Origin: Butyrivibrio sp. | GTDB lineage: Bacteria; Bacillota; Clostridia; Lachnospirales; Lachnospiraceae | Length of the DNA stretch: 43,846 bases | Assembly: GCA_017470505.1 (NCBI GenBank) | Contig: JAFUYO010000026.1 | Coordinates: 1 to 43,846 of the forward strand | Direction: 5' to 3' | Shown: piece by piece, positions 35,473 through 42,892 of the stretch | Layout: the number at the start of each line of letters is the position of its first letter | How positions within the stretch are numbered: the stretch's first letter is position 1 | The notes under the pieces: model-generated | Database searches by the model: none | Told to the model about the DNA's origin: nothing | The model's input: only the letters and a program-made list of their open reading frames with translations | Program-made: the position numbers and the translations under genes

Positions 35473-37722
35473 ATGGATGACAAAAATTATGTAGATTCGA
35501 TGCTTGGGATCAATGCTGCTTTTATGAATATTGATTCGGCGATATCAGCCACAGAGACTGCGGAGATGTCGAAAAAAAGGTACAGTTTTTGCTCTGCTGC
35601 TGCAAAGACCGGAATCATAGACACAGCCCTTTTTGGTGTTTTAAAGGCTACGTACTACCTTTTAAGCGCAAACGGCATGGTCCCTGAAAAATATAGCTCA
35701 GAATTATTGAAAACCATTCCTGGAGAAACGCATCAGCAGATGGAAATCGGCAATAAAAAAGAGACGTACACAACTAACAGAGCTGTGCGTATCTACGGGG
35801 TTATGAGTTTTTTGACCAAATACAAACTTTTAAGTGCAGCTGCGATAAATAAGGTCACAGACCCTGTTATAAAAGATGCCATCAGGACAATCGCAACCTC
35901 GAAAAAGACAGTAAAGGCACTTAGCACCTTTGAGAAAGAATATACCAAGTTGAGATTTGACAAGGCTGATTCTCCACTACTCCTTATTAAACATTATTTT
36001 GATATCATGAAGGAAAATAAGGAGGCACTTGCCAGAGGAGAAACAATAAATCTTGGGGATGGAAGGACTATTACCGGGAAAAAGGCAGGAAATGTAGTCT
36101 ACGGTATTATAACCGGTCCCAAAAATACAGTCATAGTGGGACCTGACGGCGAGCCCGAAAATGTTAAAAAGGGAGAGGATCCTGAGAAGGTCATAAAGAG
36201 GAAGGCTGAAGCTGTTAAAAAACCTAAGGATAAGGTAAAAGAGCCCAAAAAGGAAAAAGCGCCTGAAAAGGAGAAGGAGCCTGAGAAGAAGGCAGAGCCC
36301 GAAAAGAAGGCAGAGCCCGAAGAGGAGAAAGAGCCTGAAAAGAAGGCAGAGCCCGAAGAGGAGAAAGAGCCTGAAAAGAAGGCAGAGCCCGAAGAGGAGA
36401 AAGAGCCTGAAAAGAAGGCAGAGCCTGAGAAGGAGAAAGAAGAGAAGAAGGAAGAGCCCAAAGAGGAAGAAAACAAAGAAGAGGACAAAGAAGAAGAGAA
36501 GTTCGAAGTACCTGAAGTAAACGAAGAGGAAAAAGAAGAAAAAATCGAGGTAGTAGAGAAAGAAGAAAAAGAAGAAGAGAAGGTCGAAGAGCCTGAAAAG
36601 AAAGAAGAGCTCAAAGAGGAAGTAGTAGAAAAGGTCGAAGAACCTGAAGAGAAAGAAGAAAAGGTTGAAGAGCTCAAAGAGAAGTCCGAAGAAATAGTAG
36701 AAGAGAGCTTTTTGGTGGAGCAGGAAGACTTTGCTGAGGAGGAAGGATCTCACTTTACTCCTGAGTACATCAAAGGAAAGCTTGAAAACATCAGAACCCT
36801 CTTTATGACAGAGGGGCTCAAGGATAAGAGCGCTCTCAAAGCGGCTGCTAAGAAACCGGGATTTACAAAGAACAGCGAGGCCTATAATGAGTTTTTTGCC
36901 GGTGACGGCGGAAAAGAGTACCGCGAGATGGCAAAGGCCATGAACGACTGCATAAAGCTTTTGGGTGCACCTGCAGGTGATGACTGGTCAGAAAAGGTCA
37001 TGGATGCTTTCAGAAGAGTTAAGGCGGCTGCGAACACATACAGAAAGACTCACAAGAGTGTTCTCAGAGTTGTCGGTGTATCGAGTCACGTCACCAAAGT
37101 GGGCGATGCGAGAGTTAACATAGCCATGCAGCTGATGTATGAGTCCTCTGTATATGAGAATATGATGTCTTCGTACATAGCAAACGGCTCTAAGGACTCA
37201 ACCACAATCAAGGACAGCGACAGGGAAGATGAGACCGAAAGACTCAATAATGTCATGACGCTCAGAAATAAGTACATTAAAAAGCTCTTTTCAAAGAAGC
37301 TGGCACTCTCCAAGACAAGTAAGCAGACGATGATCGCATGGGCAGGTGATGATTCATTTATCAGCGACGAGAATGGCAATTATACCGGACTTCCAAGCGA
37401 TCCTGTCAGAAAAACCGCATACTTTGTTGCAGTAAATAAAATGAGAGAGCTCATGAAAGGTGACATCACAGCAGATCAGATCATGAGTATGGAGAAAGAA
37501 GACCTCGACGATAACGGGTTTAACAGGGACGTCGAGAAGATCGTTAAGGACCCCAAATATGCAGCAGCCTTTAAAAAGTCTAAATCCGGAAAGAAGCAGT
37601 CAGATGCTGAGCTTCAAATGCAGATAATGAATATGAATGGGAATAATCTGCTGAATAATACCATGATGAGCCGTGATCTTAATACCTCGAGGATGTCTGA
37701 TAAGATGACGGACTTTGAATAA
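35473..37722 (+). CDS. Large Lys/Glu/Pro-repeat protein of unknown function
   Basis: A 749-residue protein in three parts. Residues 1-190 are helical and Ala/Lys-rich. Residues about 235-425 are an extremely charged Lys/Glu/Pro/Val linker with three identical 12-residue units (KKAEPEEEKEPE type). Residues 430-749 form a second helical domain (KGKLENIRTLFMTEGLKDKS to the end). There is no signal peptide, membrane segment or Cys motif, so it is probably cytoplasmic. I do not recognise either end domain. SD AAAGGAG. The charged spacer resembles disordered linkers in scaffold-like proteins, which is only an analogy. A terminator follows at 37761. Confidence 0.8.
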   Translation: MDDKNYVDSMLGINAAFMNIDSAISATETAEMSKKRYSFCSAAAKTGIIDTALFGVLKATYYLLSANGMVPEKYSSELLKTIPGETHQQMEIGNKKETYTTNRAVRIYGVMSFLTKYKLLSAAAINKVTDPVIKDAIRTIATSKKTVKALSTFEKEYTKLRFDKADSPLLLIKHYFDIMKENKEALARGETINLGDGRTITGKKAGNVVYGIITGPKNTVIVGPDGEPENVKKGEDPEKVIKRKAEAVKKPKDKVKEPKKEKAPEKEKEPEKKAEPEKKAEPEEEKEPEKKAEPEEEKEPEKKAEPEEEKEPEKKAEPEKEKEEKKEEPKEEENKEEDKEEEKFEVPEVNEEEKEEKIEVVEKEEKEEEKVEEPEKKEELKEEVVEKVEEPEEKEEKVEELKEKSEEIVEESFLVEQEDFAEEEGSHFTPEYIKGKLENIRTLFMTEGLKDKSALKAAAKKPGFTKNSEAYNEFFAGDGGKEYREMAKAMNDCIKLLGAPAGDDWSEKVMDAFRRVKAAANTYRKTHKSVLRVVGVSSHVTKVGDARVNIAMQLMYESSVYENMMSSYIANGSKDSTTIKDSDREDETERLNNVMTLRNKYIKKLFSKKLALSKTSKQTMIAWAGDDSFISDENGNYTGLPSDPVRKTAYFVAVNKMRELMKGDITADQIMSMEKEDLDDNGFNRDVEKIVKDPKYAAAFKKSKSGKKQSDAELQMQIMNMNGNNLLNNTMMSRDLNTSRMSDKMTDFE
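36301..36408 (+). repeat. Three perfect 36-bp tandem repeats within the gene
   Basis: Three identical consecutive copies (36301-36336, 36337-36372, 36373-36408) beginning GAAAAGAAGGCAGAGCCC, flanked by degenerate partial copies. Exact identity at the DNA level, including silent positions, indicates recent expansion, so copy number may vary between strains. Confidence 0.9.
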
Positions 37723-37760
37723 GAGTCGCAGTAGATTATAAGGGAGAACCGTTATAAACA

Positions 37761-37800
37761 AAAAAGCGGATGTCTGATATACAGCTATCCGCTTTTTATG
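37761..37800 (+). terminator. Rho-independent terminator
   Basis: The perfect 11-bp stem AAAAAGCGGAT/ATCCGCTTTTT encloses a 15-base loop. It lies after the 749-residue protein gene and is potentially bidirectional. Confidence 0.85.
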
Positions 37801-37866
37801 TTGTATATATGTAGGTGTAACTTTGATGGATTTCATTTTGTGGTTACCTTTTTTTAGTTGAGGGGT

Positions 37867-37893
37867 TAAGATATTATAAAGATAAGCCGATGT
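37867..37893 (+). promoter_or_regulatory. Sigma-28 (sigma-D/FliA)-like promoter match
   Basis: TAAG (37867-37870), a 15-base spacer and GCCGATGT (37886-37893) match the flagellar sigma-28 consensus TAAA-N15-GCCGATAA at 9 to 10 of 12 positions. It lies 54 bases before a strong ribosome binding site and a flagellin-like start MRIQQN. By-eye match only. Confidence 0.45.
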
Positions 37894-37910
37894 ATTAGAT
37901 GAAAGCTGTA

Positions 37911-37984
37911 AAGGTCTCTTTTTTTGAAAACACAGGGAGGTGTTTCATGAGAATACAGCAGAACATGGATGTGCAGAATGGCAT
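37911..37984 (+). repeat. Duplicated translation-start module, copy 1
   Basis: A 74-base segment holding a T tract, CACAGGGAGG, ATG and the first 12 to 13 codons (MRIQQNMDVQNG). It is repeated with about 90 percent identity at 40163-40236. The Shine-Dalgarno GGGAGG is flanked by CAC and GTG arms that could form a small hairpin exposing it in the loop. Confidence 0.85.
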
Positions 37985-38132
37985 TATTATAGATCAGACA
38001 GACGTAAATTCTGCGTCAAAATCCACCCATAGAAATAAAAACAAAAATGAGTCGCCGGAGACGTTTCGCAAGTCACCGGGGACTCAAAAGGTGCTACAGT
38101 TTTTTTTGAATGCGGAAATGGAGGGGAATAAC
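37947..38132 (+). other. In-frame upstream leader or alternative N-terminus
   Basis: ATG 37947 has a perfect SD (GGGAGG, six bases) and reads in frame, without a stop, into the gene starting at 38133. It encodes about 62 residues (MRIQQNMDVQNGIIIDQ...) of polar, low-conservation texture. The first residues look like a flagellin N-terminus. It may be a true N-terminal extension or a captured start module fused to an older gene. Confidence 0.5.
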
Positions 38133-39014
38133 ATGGCAGAATTATATGGAATATCAGCTTATCAGCAGACTTCACAGTCATATGGCGGAAGCAGGGTGCA
38201 GAATAATGACACTAAAGCGCAGAGCGCAGCTAAAAGTGATCAGACTGCAGCTGCTAAGACCTCGCAGACAAAGGTGGAGACAAAGGGATGGTCTCCAATA
38301 GATACGAAGAGCTCACTGGTGCCATCAAAGACGGATATCGGCATGACTATAGGAGATGTTCAGTTATCTGATAAAGCAAAAGATTATCTTTCAAAGCTTC
38401 AATCCAAGTTCCATGGCATGGAGTTTATCACAGTGAGCAAGGATATGAAGGCTCAGGTTCAGCAGAATGCAGCTTCTTATGGTAATGCCAATAAGATGGT
38501 CGTTCTCATTGATGAAGAAAAACTCGAGAGAATGGCAACTGATGAGAACTTCCGCAAAAAGTATGAGGGAATAATCGCTTCCTCCCAGAGTAAGATGATG
38601 CAGGCAAAAATGGGTCTTTCAAGCAGTGGATCAAGTGTCAAAAACTTTGGAATGAGTGTGGACTCCAATGGAAAAGAGAGCTTTTTTGCTACGGTGAATA
38701 AATCTTCCGACCTCCAGAAGAAACGAATTGAGAAAAAGGCAGCTGAGAAGAAACAGCAGAAGATTAAGGAGAAAAAGCAGGCAGAGAAGAAGGCGCAGGA
38801 AGAGCGCATAGAAAAGGCAAAAGAAGGCAAAGCTGATAAAACCGTAGATAAGAAAGACAGAGACATCCCTGAAGAAGAATATGATATCATAGAGGCTAAC
38901 TCCTTGGATGATCTGTTATCAAAGGTTCAGACTTACTCTTATAACAGTGCTTCATCGAGAGTGATGACAGATACAGAAAAAAATGTTGGAACAAAGGTTG
39001 ATTTTAAAGGATGA
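38133..39014 (+). CDS. DUF6033-like Lachnospiraceae protein
   Basis: From ATG 38133 (SD GGAGGGG) a 293-residue protein begins MAELYGISAYQQTSQSYG, as I recall for DUF6033-like proteins of Lachnospiraceae. Residues about 70-190 form the conserved-looking part (LSDKAKDYLSKLQSKFHGME, VVLIDEEKLERMATDENF). Residues 205-255 are a Lys/Glu/Gln-rich coiled coil, and the tail is acidic (EEEYDIIEANSLDDLLSKV). No signal peptide or membrane segment. Function unknown. The frame extends in frame to 37947, where an equally strong start lies behind a sigma-28-like promoter. The next gene follows by 22 bp. Confidence 0.75.
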   Translation: MAELYGISAYQQTSQSYGGSRVQNNDTKAQSAAKSDQTAAAKTSQTKVETKGWSPIDTKSSLVPSKTDIGMTIGDVQLSDKAKDYLSKLQSKFHGMEFITVSKDMKAQVQQNAASYGNANKMVVLIDEEKLERMATDENFRKKYEGIIASSQSKMMQAKMGLSSSGSSVKNFGMSVDSNGKESFFATVNKSSDLQKKRIEKKAAEKKQQKIKEKKQAEKKAQEERIEKAKEGKADKTVDKKDRDIPEEEYDIIEANSLDDLLSKVQTYSYNSASSRVMTDTEKNVGTKVDFKG

Positions 39015-39036
39015 TGGCCGGGCCGGGTGAGGCTGT

Positions 39037-40143
39037 ATGAATATATCTTTTAATACTCAAAATCCATATGGTTCATATTATCAGAAGGCTCCTGTTATGG
39101 GGCAGAGCGCGTCCGGAAGATCTGCCAGTGGCGTTCTGCCTTCTATGTCCGGAAATAATAATGCTTCCTCGCCTCTTTCACAGTTCACTAACAAGATTAC
39201 GGATGATAAGCCCTCCATCTCTCAGCAGATGAGGCAGATGATCAGGGATCTCAAACAGGAGCAGTATAAGAATGCTGCGTCGAAGCAGCAGGAAAACGGC
39301 TTTTCCAAACTGTCAGGTTCCCCTGATGCTGCAGAGGACGAAGAAATCGTTACTTCCGAGAAATATAATTACAAAACAGTTGCAACCAGGATACAGCAGG
39401 CAAAAACATCCATCAGCGCAGGCCAGGCTGTTCTTGCTGCAAAGAGAGAAACTTTAAAGCTCAAAAGGAAGATAGCCTCCGGATCAGGTGATGCGGAAGA
39501 ACTTCAGCTCGCCCTTACACATGCAAAACGCATGGAGATGGTAGCCAGGAAAAAGAAACACCACCTCGAGCTTGAAGAGCTTGTAGAGAATACTCAAAAA
39601 AGAGATGAAAGACTTGACGGTCAGAAAGATGTTGCGGCTCAGATGCAGAGCACTCTGGCTTCTTTAGAAGAAGAAAAAATAAGCGAAAAAGAAGATGAAA
39701 TATTTGATGCCAGGGAAGAAATGCTGAACGCGGCCCTTGAGCAGATGCAGGAAGGAAGTGCTTCTTTTTCTGAGGATGAATTGAAAGAACTGAATGAGAT
39801 GATTTCAGAATTCGGAGAGGAAGAGCTGAAAGAACTTGAAGAAGCCATGGAGCTTATGGAAACCATGGAAGTGGTTGATCCGCACATGAGTAAGGCTGAT
39901 CTCGAGGACCTTAAGAGGAAGCACCGCGCAGCCGAAGATAAGGCTATCATGAAAGCTAACATGGAATATCTTAAAGACATGATAAAGCATGAACTTGGAA
40001 AGAACGCTTCCATACCTGGTATGGGCGGCGCAGGAACTTCAATGGCAGCATCCTTTAGCATACCTCAGGGGATGGGAGTGGGAATAGGAGTGGATATCTC
40101 ATCGCCGCAGGTATCGGTGTCATCAATTGATATTCAGGCATAA
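39037..40143 (+). CDS. Coiled-coil-rich hypothetical protein
   Basis: A 368-residue protein. An Asn/Gly/Ser/Tyr-rich N-terminus (MNISFNTQNPYGSYYQKAP) is followed by long charged helices (about 60-320) with heptad character and a Gly/Met/Ser-rich tail (GMGGAGTSMAASFSIPQGMG). No signal peptide, membrane helix or Cys. The tail and N-terminus resemble those of proteins that assemble or are exported by non-Sec routes, but no family is recognised. SD is weak (GGGTGAGG). It lies 22 bp after the DUF6033-like gene and is likely co-expressed with it. Confidence 0.75.
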   Translation: MNISFNTQNPYGSYYQKAPVMGQSASGRSASGVLPSMSGNNNASSPLSQFTNKITDDKPSISQQMRQMIRDLKQEQYKNAASKQQENGFSKLSGSPDAAEDEEIVTSEKYNYKTVATRIQQAKTSISAGQAVLAAKRETLKLKRKIASGSGDAEELQLALTHAKRMEMVARKKKHHLELEELVENTQKRDERLDGQKDVAAQMQSTLASLEEEKISEKEDEIFDAREEMLNAALEQMQEGSASFSEDELKELNEMISEFGEEELKELEEAMELMETMEVVDPHMSKADLEDLKRKHRAAEDKAIMKANMEYLKDMIKHELGKNASIPGMGGAGTSMAASFSIPQGMGVGIGVDISSPQVSVSSIDIQA

Positions 40144-40162
40144 GAGAAAAGGGATCGGGAAA

Positions 40163-40236
40163 ACGGTCGCTTTTTATGAAAGCACAGGGAGGTGTTTCAT
40201 GAGAATACAGCAGAACATTGATGTGCAGAATAGCAT
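40163..40236 (+). repeat. Duplicated translation-start module, copy 2
   Basis: Second copy of the element at 37911-37984, differing at about seven of 74 positions. Here the reading frame from ATG 40199 (MRIQQNIDVQNSIGNR) stops after 16 codons at 40249, so this copy encodes only a short peptide. Confidence 0.85.
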
Positions 40237-40249
40237 AGGGAACAGATAA
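40199..40249 (+). CDS. 16-codon leader-like ORF
   Basis: MRIQQNIDVQNSIGNR with a perfect SD (GGGAGG), identical in its first residues to the leader at 37947. It ends 10 bases before an aldo/keto reductase-like fragment. It may be a translated leader, or a truncated paralogue left by recombination. Confidence 0.4.
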   Translation: MRIQQNIDVQNSIGNR

Positions 40250-40259
40250 GAGGTGTCGG

Positions 40260-40391
40260 ATGAAATACAGAGAGAACAGAAGAACCGGAGATAAGATCAG
40301 TGAGATTGGCATGGGGACTGCTTACATCGCAGAGGCTGAAGTTATGGAGAGTGTGAAAAAGTTAAAAAATGTACTGCATTATGACGGGTAG
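40260..40391 (+). pseudogene. Aldo/keto reductase N-terminal fragment
   Basis: ATG 40260 opens a 43-codon frame beginning MKYRENRRTGDKISEIGMGT. This strongly recalls the first beta-hairpin and strand of aldo/keto reductases (YR..K.G.K.S.IG.GT). The rest of the 300-residue barrel is absent: the frame ends at TAG 40391 after an unrelated-looking VMESVKKLKNVLHYDG. SD-like AAGAGG precedes it. Probably the stump of a deleted gene. Confidence 0.55.
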
Positions 40392-40420
40392 CTGCGTTTA
40401 TGGCGTGTCTGCCCGTCATT

Positions 40421-41329
40421 TTATATTTTATAAAGCTCTTTTGCATTCATAATAAAAACGTACTCCGATGATGATTTATCTTTTAGTGCGCTTGTCTTGC
40501 TGTAGATACCGAAAGGCGCATGCGGGGACTGTGCCCACTTAAAAGTGACAATATCCGGGTGCTTCATGATCTCATGCTCGGGAAGGAAAGCATATCCAAA
40601 ACCGGAAAGAAGAAGTCCGTATGCTTCGTTGGCGTTGGAACATATGGCATTATCCAGATCATCATTTACCGGTACAATGTGTCTGCCGCGAGAAAAGAAG
40701 TTTCCCAGAAGATAAGGCGGGATGGATATTATCTGACGGTATTCCCAGAGATCATCGGTTGTTATCGTCTTATTCTTCCTTTTTTTGACCGCCCCGGCTA
40801 AAGGATGATCCTTGTGCATGGCACAGACAAAGTATTCATCGTGGAGCATGGTAAAGGATATGTCAGGATTGGTAAATTTCGCATCCTTCATGCCTATGAT
40901 GACATCCAGCTGATTATTTACAAGACGGCTTAGGTTTGCGTCTGTCTGATCACTGGAAAACTCCGGAATGACATTGGGATTTGATATCAGCAAGGGCTTA
41001 AGGATCTTGCTTATAAGATTAAGTGCATGTGGATCCATATATCCGATCCTGAGAGAATGTCTTTCTCTTTTCTGAAAACTTGATATCCGTTCCCTGGAGC
41101 GATAGAATGTATCTATCATGGTATTGGCATCCTTAAGGAAGGTTGCACCGACCTTTGTAAGAGTAACGGATCTTGTAGTTCTGCTGAAAAGCTTACATCC
41201 CAGTTCTGTTTCCAATGACTGGATCTGTTTTGTGACAGCAGGCTGTGTGAGACCTAATTGCTCGGATGTCTTCATGTAGTTTAAGGTACCGGCCAGGCTG
41301 ATGAAGCATTCAAGCTGCGAAGTGTTCAT
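40421..41329 (-). CDS. LysR family transcriptional regulator
   Basis: A 302-residue LTTR. The N-terminal winged HTH (residues 1-60; CFISLAGTLNYMKTSEQLG, TQPAVTKQIQSLE) is followed by a linker helix and a periplasmic-binding-like effector domain (about 90-300; EFSSDQTDANLSRLVNNQLD). It is divergent from the Cys-rich peptide operon, with 136 bp of AT-rich DNA between, the standard arrangement for an LTTR that controls its neighbour. The effector is unknown. The terminal HTH and length are complete. Confidence 0.93.
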   Translation of the reverse strand: MNTSQLECFISLAGTLNYMKTSEQLGLTQPAVTKQIQSLETELGCKLFSRTTRSVTLTKVGATFLKDANTMIDTFYRSRERISSFQKRERHSLRIGYMDPHALNLISKILKPLLISNPNVIPEFSSDQTDANLSRLVNNQLDVIIGMKDAKFTNPDISFTMLHDEYFVCAMHKDHPLAGAVKKRKNKTITTDDLWEYRQIISIPPYLLGNFFSRGRHIVPVNDDLDNAICSNANEAYGLLLSGFGYAFLPEHEIMKHPDIVTFKWAQSPHAPFGIYSKTSALKDKSSSEYVFIMNAKELYKI

Positions 41330-41465
41330 ATAGGGACTCTCCTTGATTTATTCCATATATTTATAAATAATAACATATATTCATTTCACAGTACAGGATT
41401 TTGCTGTTAAAGTGTATTTGTAAATCAAACATACACAGCAGAAAACTGCGGAAAGGAAGGACATT
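41330..41465. promoter_or_regulatory. Divergent regulatory region of the LysR/peptide cluster
   Basis: 136 bp of very AT-rich sequence between the two divergent genes. The segment CCATATATTTATAAATAATAACATATATTC (41354-41383) contains an interrupted dyad (ATATAT...ATATAT) and TNA-type half-sites suitable for an LTTR. No unambiguous -35/-10 pair for the peptide gene stands out. A strong SD (GGAAAGGAAGG) precedes ATG 41466. Confidence 0.45.
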
Positions 41466-41684
41466 ATGGCACTTACGAATTTATCCGGATGGAACGAGAG
41501 TGAAGATCGGAAGGCTATGGCAGCTTGTGGGACGGCATGCGGAGCAGCAAAGCCCGAAGAAGCACCTGCATCAGCATGCGGGGCATCTGCACCCGAGGAA
41601 GCACCTGCATCAGCATGCGGGGCATCTGCACCTGAGGAGAAGCCTGCATCAGCCTGTGGCAGTGCCTGCGGAGCTTCAAAGTAA
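41466..41684 (+). CDS. ACGX-repeat peptide, predicted RiPP precursor
   Basis: A 72-residue peptide: an 18 to 19 residue leader-like start (MALTNLSGWNESEDRKAM) and a core of six Ala-Cys-Gly motifs (C21, C25, C38, C51, C64, C68). C25, C38, C51 and C64 are spaced exactly 13 residues apart by the unit PEEAPASACGASA. Both ends carry a doubled motif (ACGTACGA and ACGSACGA), giving a symmetrical layout. There are no other Cys and few hydrophobic residues. It is followed 29 bp later by a radical SAM/SPASM gene. From memory this matches the NCBIfam/TIGRFAM 'ACGX-repeat peptide' paired with a dedicated radical SAM protein. The Cys residues are the probable modification sites (inference). Confidence 0.9.
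   Translation: MALTNLSGWNESEDRKAMAACGTACGAAKPEEAPASACGASAPEEAPASACGASAPEEKPASACGSACGASK
41553..41663 (+). repeat. 39-bp tandem repeats in the precursor gene
   Basis: Units at 41553-41591 and 41592-41630 are nearly identical, and a third, diverged copy starts at 41631. Each encodes PEE(A/K)PASACG(A/S)SA-like residues. The near identity at silent positions points to recent duplication and probable copy-number variation. Confidence 0.88.
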
Positions 41685-41713
41685 AAGATTTTTCAGAACA
41701 GGAGGAAGGATCC

Positions 41714-42778
41714 ATGGGTCAGTATTTTGCATTTCAATGGCATATTACGGAAGAATGCGACCAGCGCTGCAAGCACTGCTATATATTTGCGGAGAATTCA
41801 TGCAAGAAGCTGGGCAGCATGTCATGGGATGAAATGCAACAGGTAGTGAAGAATGTGGAGGAGTTCTGCAGAACCTATGGAAGGCTACCGTATTTTTACA
41901 TTACCGGTGGTGACCCGATCCTTCATCCTGACTTCTGGAAACTGATGGAGTTGTTAAAGGGAAAATCCATTCCCTTTACCATACTGGGGAATCCATTTCA
42001 TTTAACGGATGAAAACCTGAAAAGATTAAAAGAATGCGGATGTGATAAGTACCAGCTTTCGATTGACGGAATGAGGCAGACACATGACTGGTTCAGAAAG
42101 CCGGGGTCTTTCGACGAGACGATCGAAAAGATCGGGATGATAAGGGATGCCGGAATTACGGCGGTGGTGATGACAACAGTATCCTCCGTGAATATAAAAG
42201 AGGTTCCGGACATCATAGACACTGTTGTAAAGGCAAAAGCGGACGTCTTTGCATTTGCAAGGTATGTCCCTACAAGTGATGAGAAGAGCACAGGTATAAG
42301 TCCCATGGAATACAGGGAGCTTCTTAAAGCCTGTGATAATAAATATAAAGAATATGAGAATGATCCGGAGTGTGTCACGTATTTTAACCGCAAGGATCAT
42401 CTTTGGACACTGTATCAGTATGAGACCGGAGATTTTAAGACTCCGGAAACTGCAAAAGAAGGCATAATATACGGCGGGTGCAATTGCGGAAACTGCCATA
42501 TTACGATACTTCCCACGGGTGAAGTCTATGCATGCAGAAGAGTGGCAGACAGTAAGGTAGGAAACGTATTTGAAGACCGACTGAAAGATTTATGGATTAA
42601 GCAGATGGAAAAATACCGTGACTATGATAGGTTCACTAAGTGCAGCAAGTGCAGGCTGCTTGCATGGTGCAGGGGATGTCCGGCTGTGGCTAAGGGAACC
42701 TATGGAGACTTTTATGCTGAGGATCCACAGTGTTGGTTAGCTACGAGTCCATGCAAATCTCATCTGATAACCGGATAG
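41714..42778 (+). CDS. Radical SAM/SPASM peptide maturase (ACGX system)
   Basis: A 354-residue radical SAM enzyme, the predicted modifier of the upstream Cys-rich peptide. C15, C19 and C22 (EECDQRCKHCYIF) form the SAM cluster motif and YITGGDP is the SAM-binding GGE-like motif. The SPASM region holds CNCGNC, VYACRR, then CSKCRLLAWCRGC and a final DPQCW, enough cysteines for two auxiliary clusters. SD AGGAGGAAGG before ATG 41714, 29 bp after the peptide. Related enzymes make thioether or carbon-carbon crosslinks in RiPPs; the chemistry here cannot be read from sequence. The stop codon lies inside a 12-bp inverted repeat. Confidence 0.92.
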   Translation: MGQYFAFQWHITEECDQRCKHCYIFAENSCKKLGSMSWDEMQQVVKNVEEFCRTYGRLPYFYITGGDPILHPDFWKLMELLKGKSIPFTILGNPFHLTDENLKRLKECGCDKYQLSIDGMRQTHDWFRKPGSFDETIEKIGMIRDAGITAVVMTTVSSVNIKEVPDIIDTVVKAKADVFAFARYVPTSDEKSTGISPMEYRELLKACDNKYKEYENDPECVTYFNRKDHLWTLYQYETGDFKTPETAKEGIIYGGCNCGNCHITILPTGEVYACRRVADSKVGNVFEDRLKDLWIKQMEKYRDYDRFTKCSKCRLLAWCRGCPAVAKGTYGDFYAEDPQCWLATSPCKSHLITG

Positions 42779-42809
42779 GCAAGCTTGCATGGATAGACGG
42801 TTATCAGAT
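42762..42809 (+). repeat. Inverted repeat over the maturase stop codon
   Basis: ATCTGATAACCG (42762-42773) and CGGTTATCAGAT (42798-42809) pair perfectly over 12 bp around a 24-base loop that contains the TAG stop (42776-42778). No T run follows, so it is more likely an RNA-stability, processing or attenuation element than a terminator. The 83 bases up to the next gene hold only imperfect GC-rich repeats and an SD. Confidence 0.8.
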
Positions 42810-42892
42810 CGGATGTATATGGCGACAGCCATCAAGCGAGATGCAGCGGAGCGGAATCGAGCTTGGGCATGGACGAAAGGAGAGATGGGAGC

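Noticed and set aside
36301-36408. 36-bp repeats as a CRISPR array
   Set aside because: The copies are directly adjacent with no spacers and lie in frame in a coding region; no cas genes are present.
35977-36753. Long minus-strand frames (Phe/Leu-rich and Ser/Phe-rich) opposite the charged repeat region
   Set aside because: They are mirror images of the Lys/Glu codons of the real gene, are extremely low in complexity and have no ribosome binding site.
41466-41684. Assigning the peptide to the SCIFF (six cysteines in forty-five residues) family
   Set aside because: Although it also has six cysteines, they are in strict ACG repeats over 48 residues with Pro-Glu spacers, and the maturase is shorter than the SCIFF type.
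41401-41832. 143-codon His/Leu/Arg-rich frame overlapping the ACG peptide gene
   Set aside because: It is a frame shadow produced by the 39-bp repeats, without a ribosome binding site; the ACG frame has both a strong SD and family-like content.
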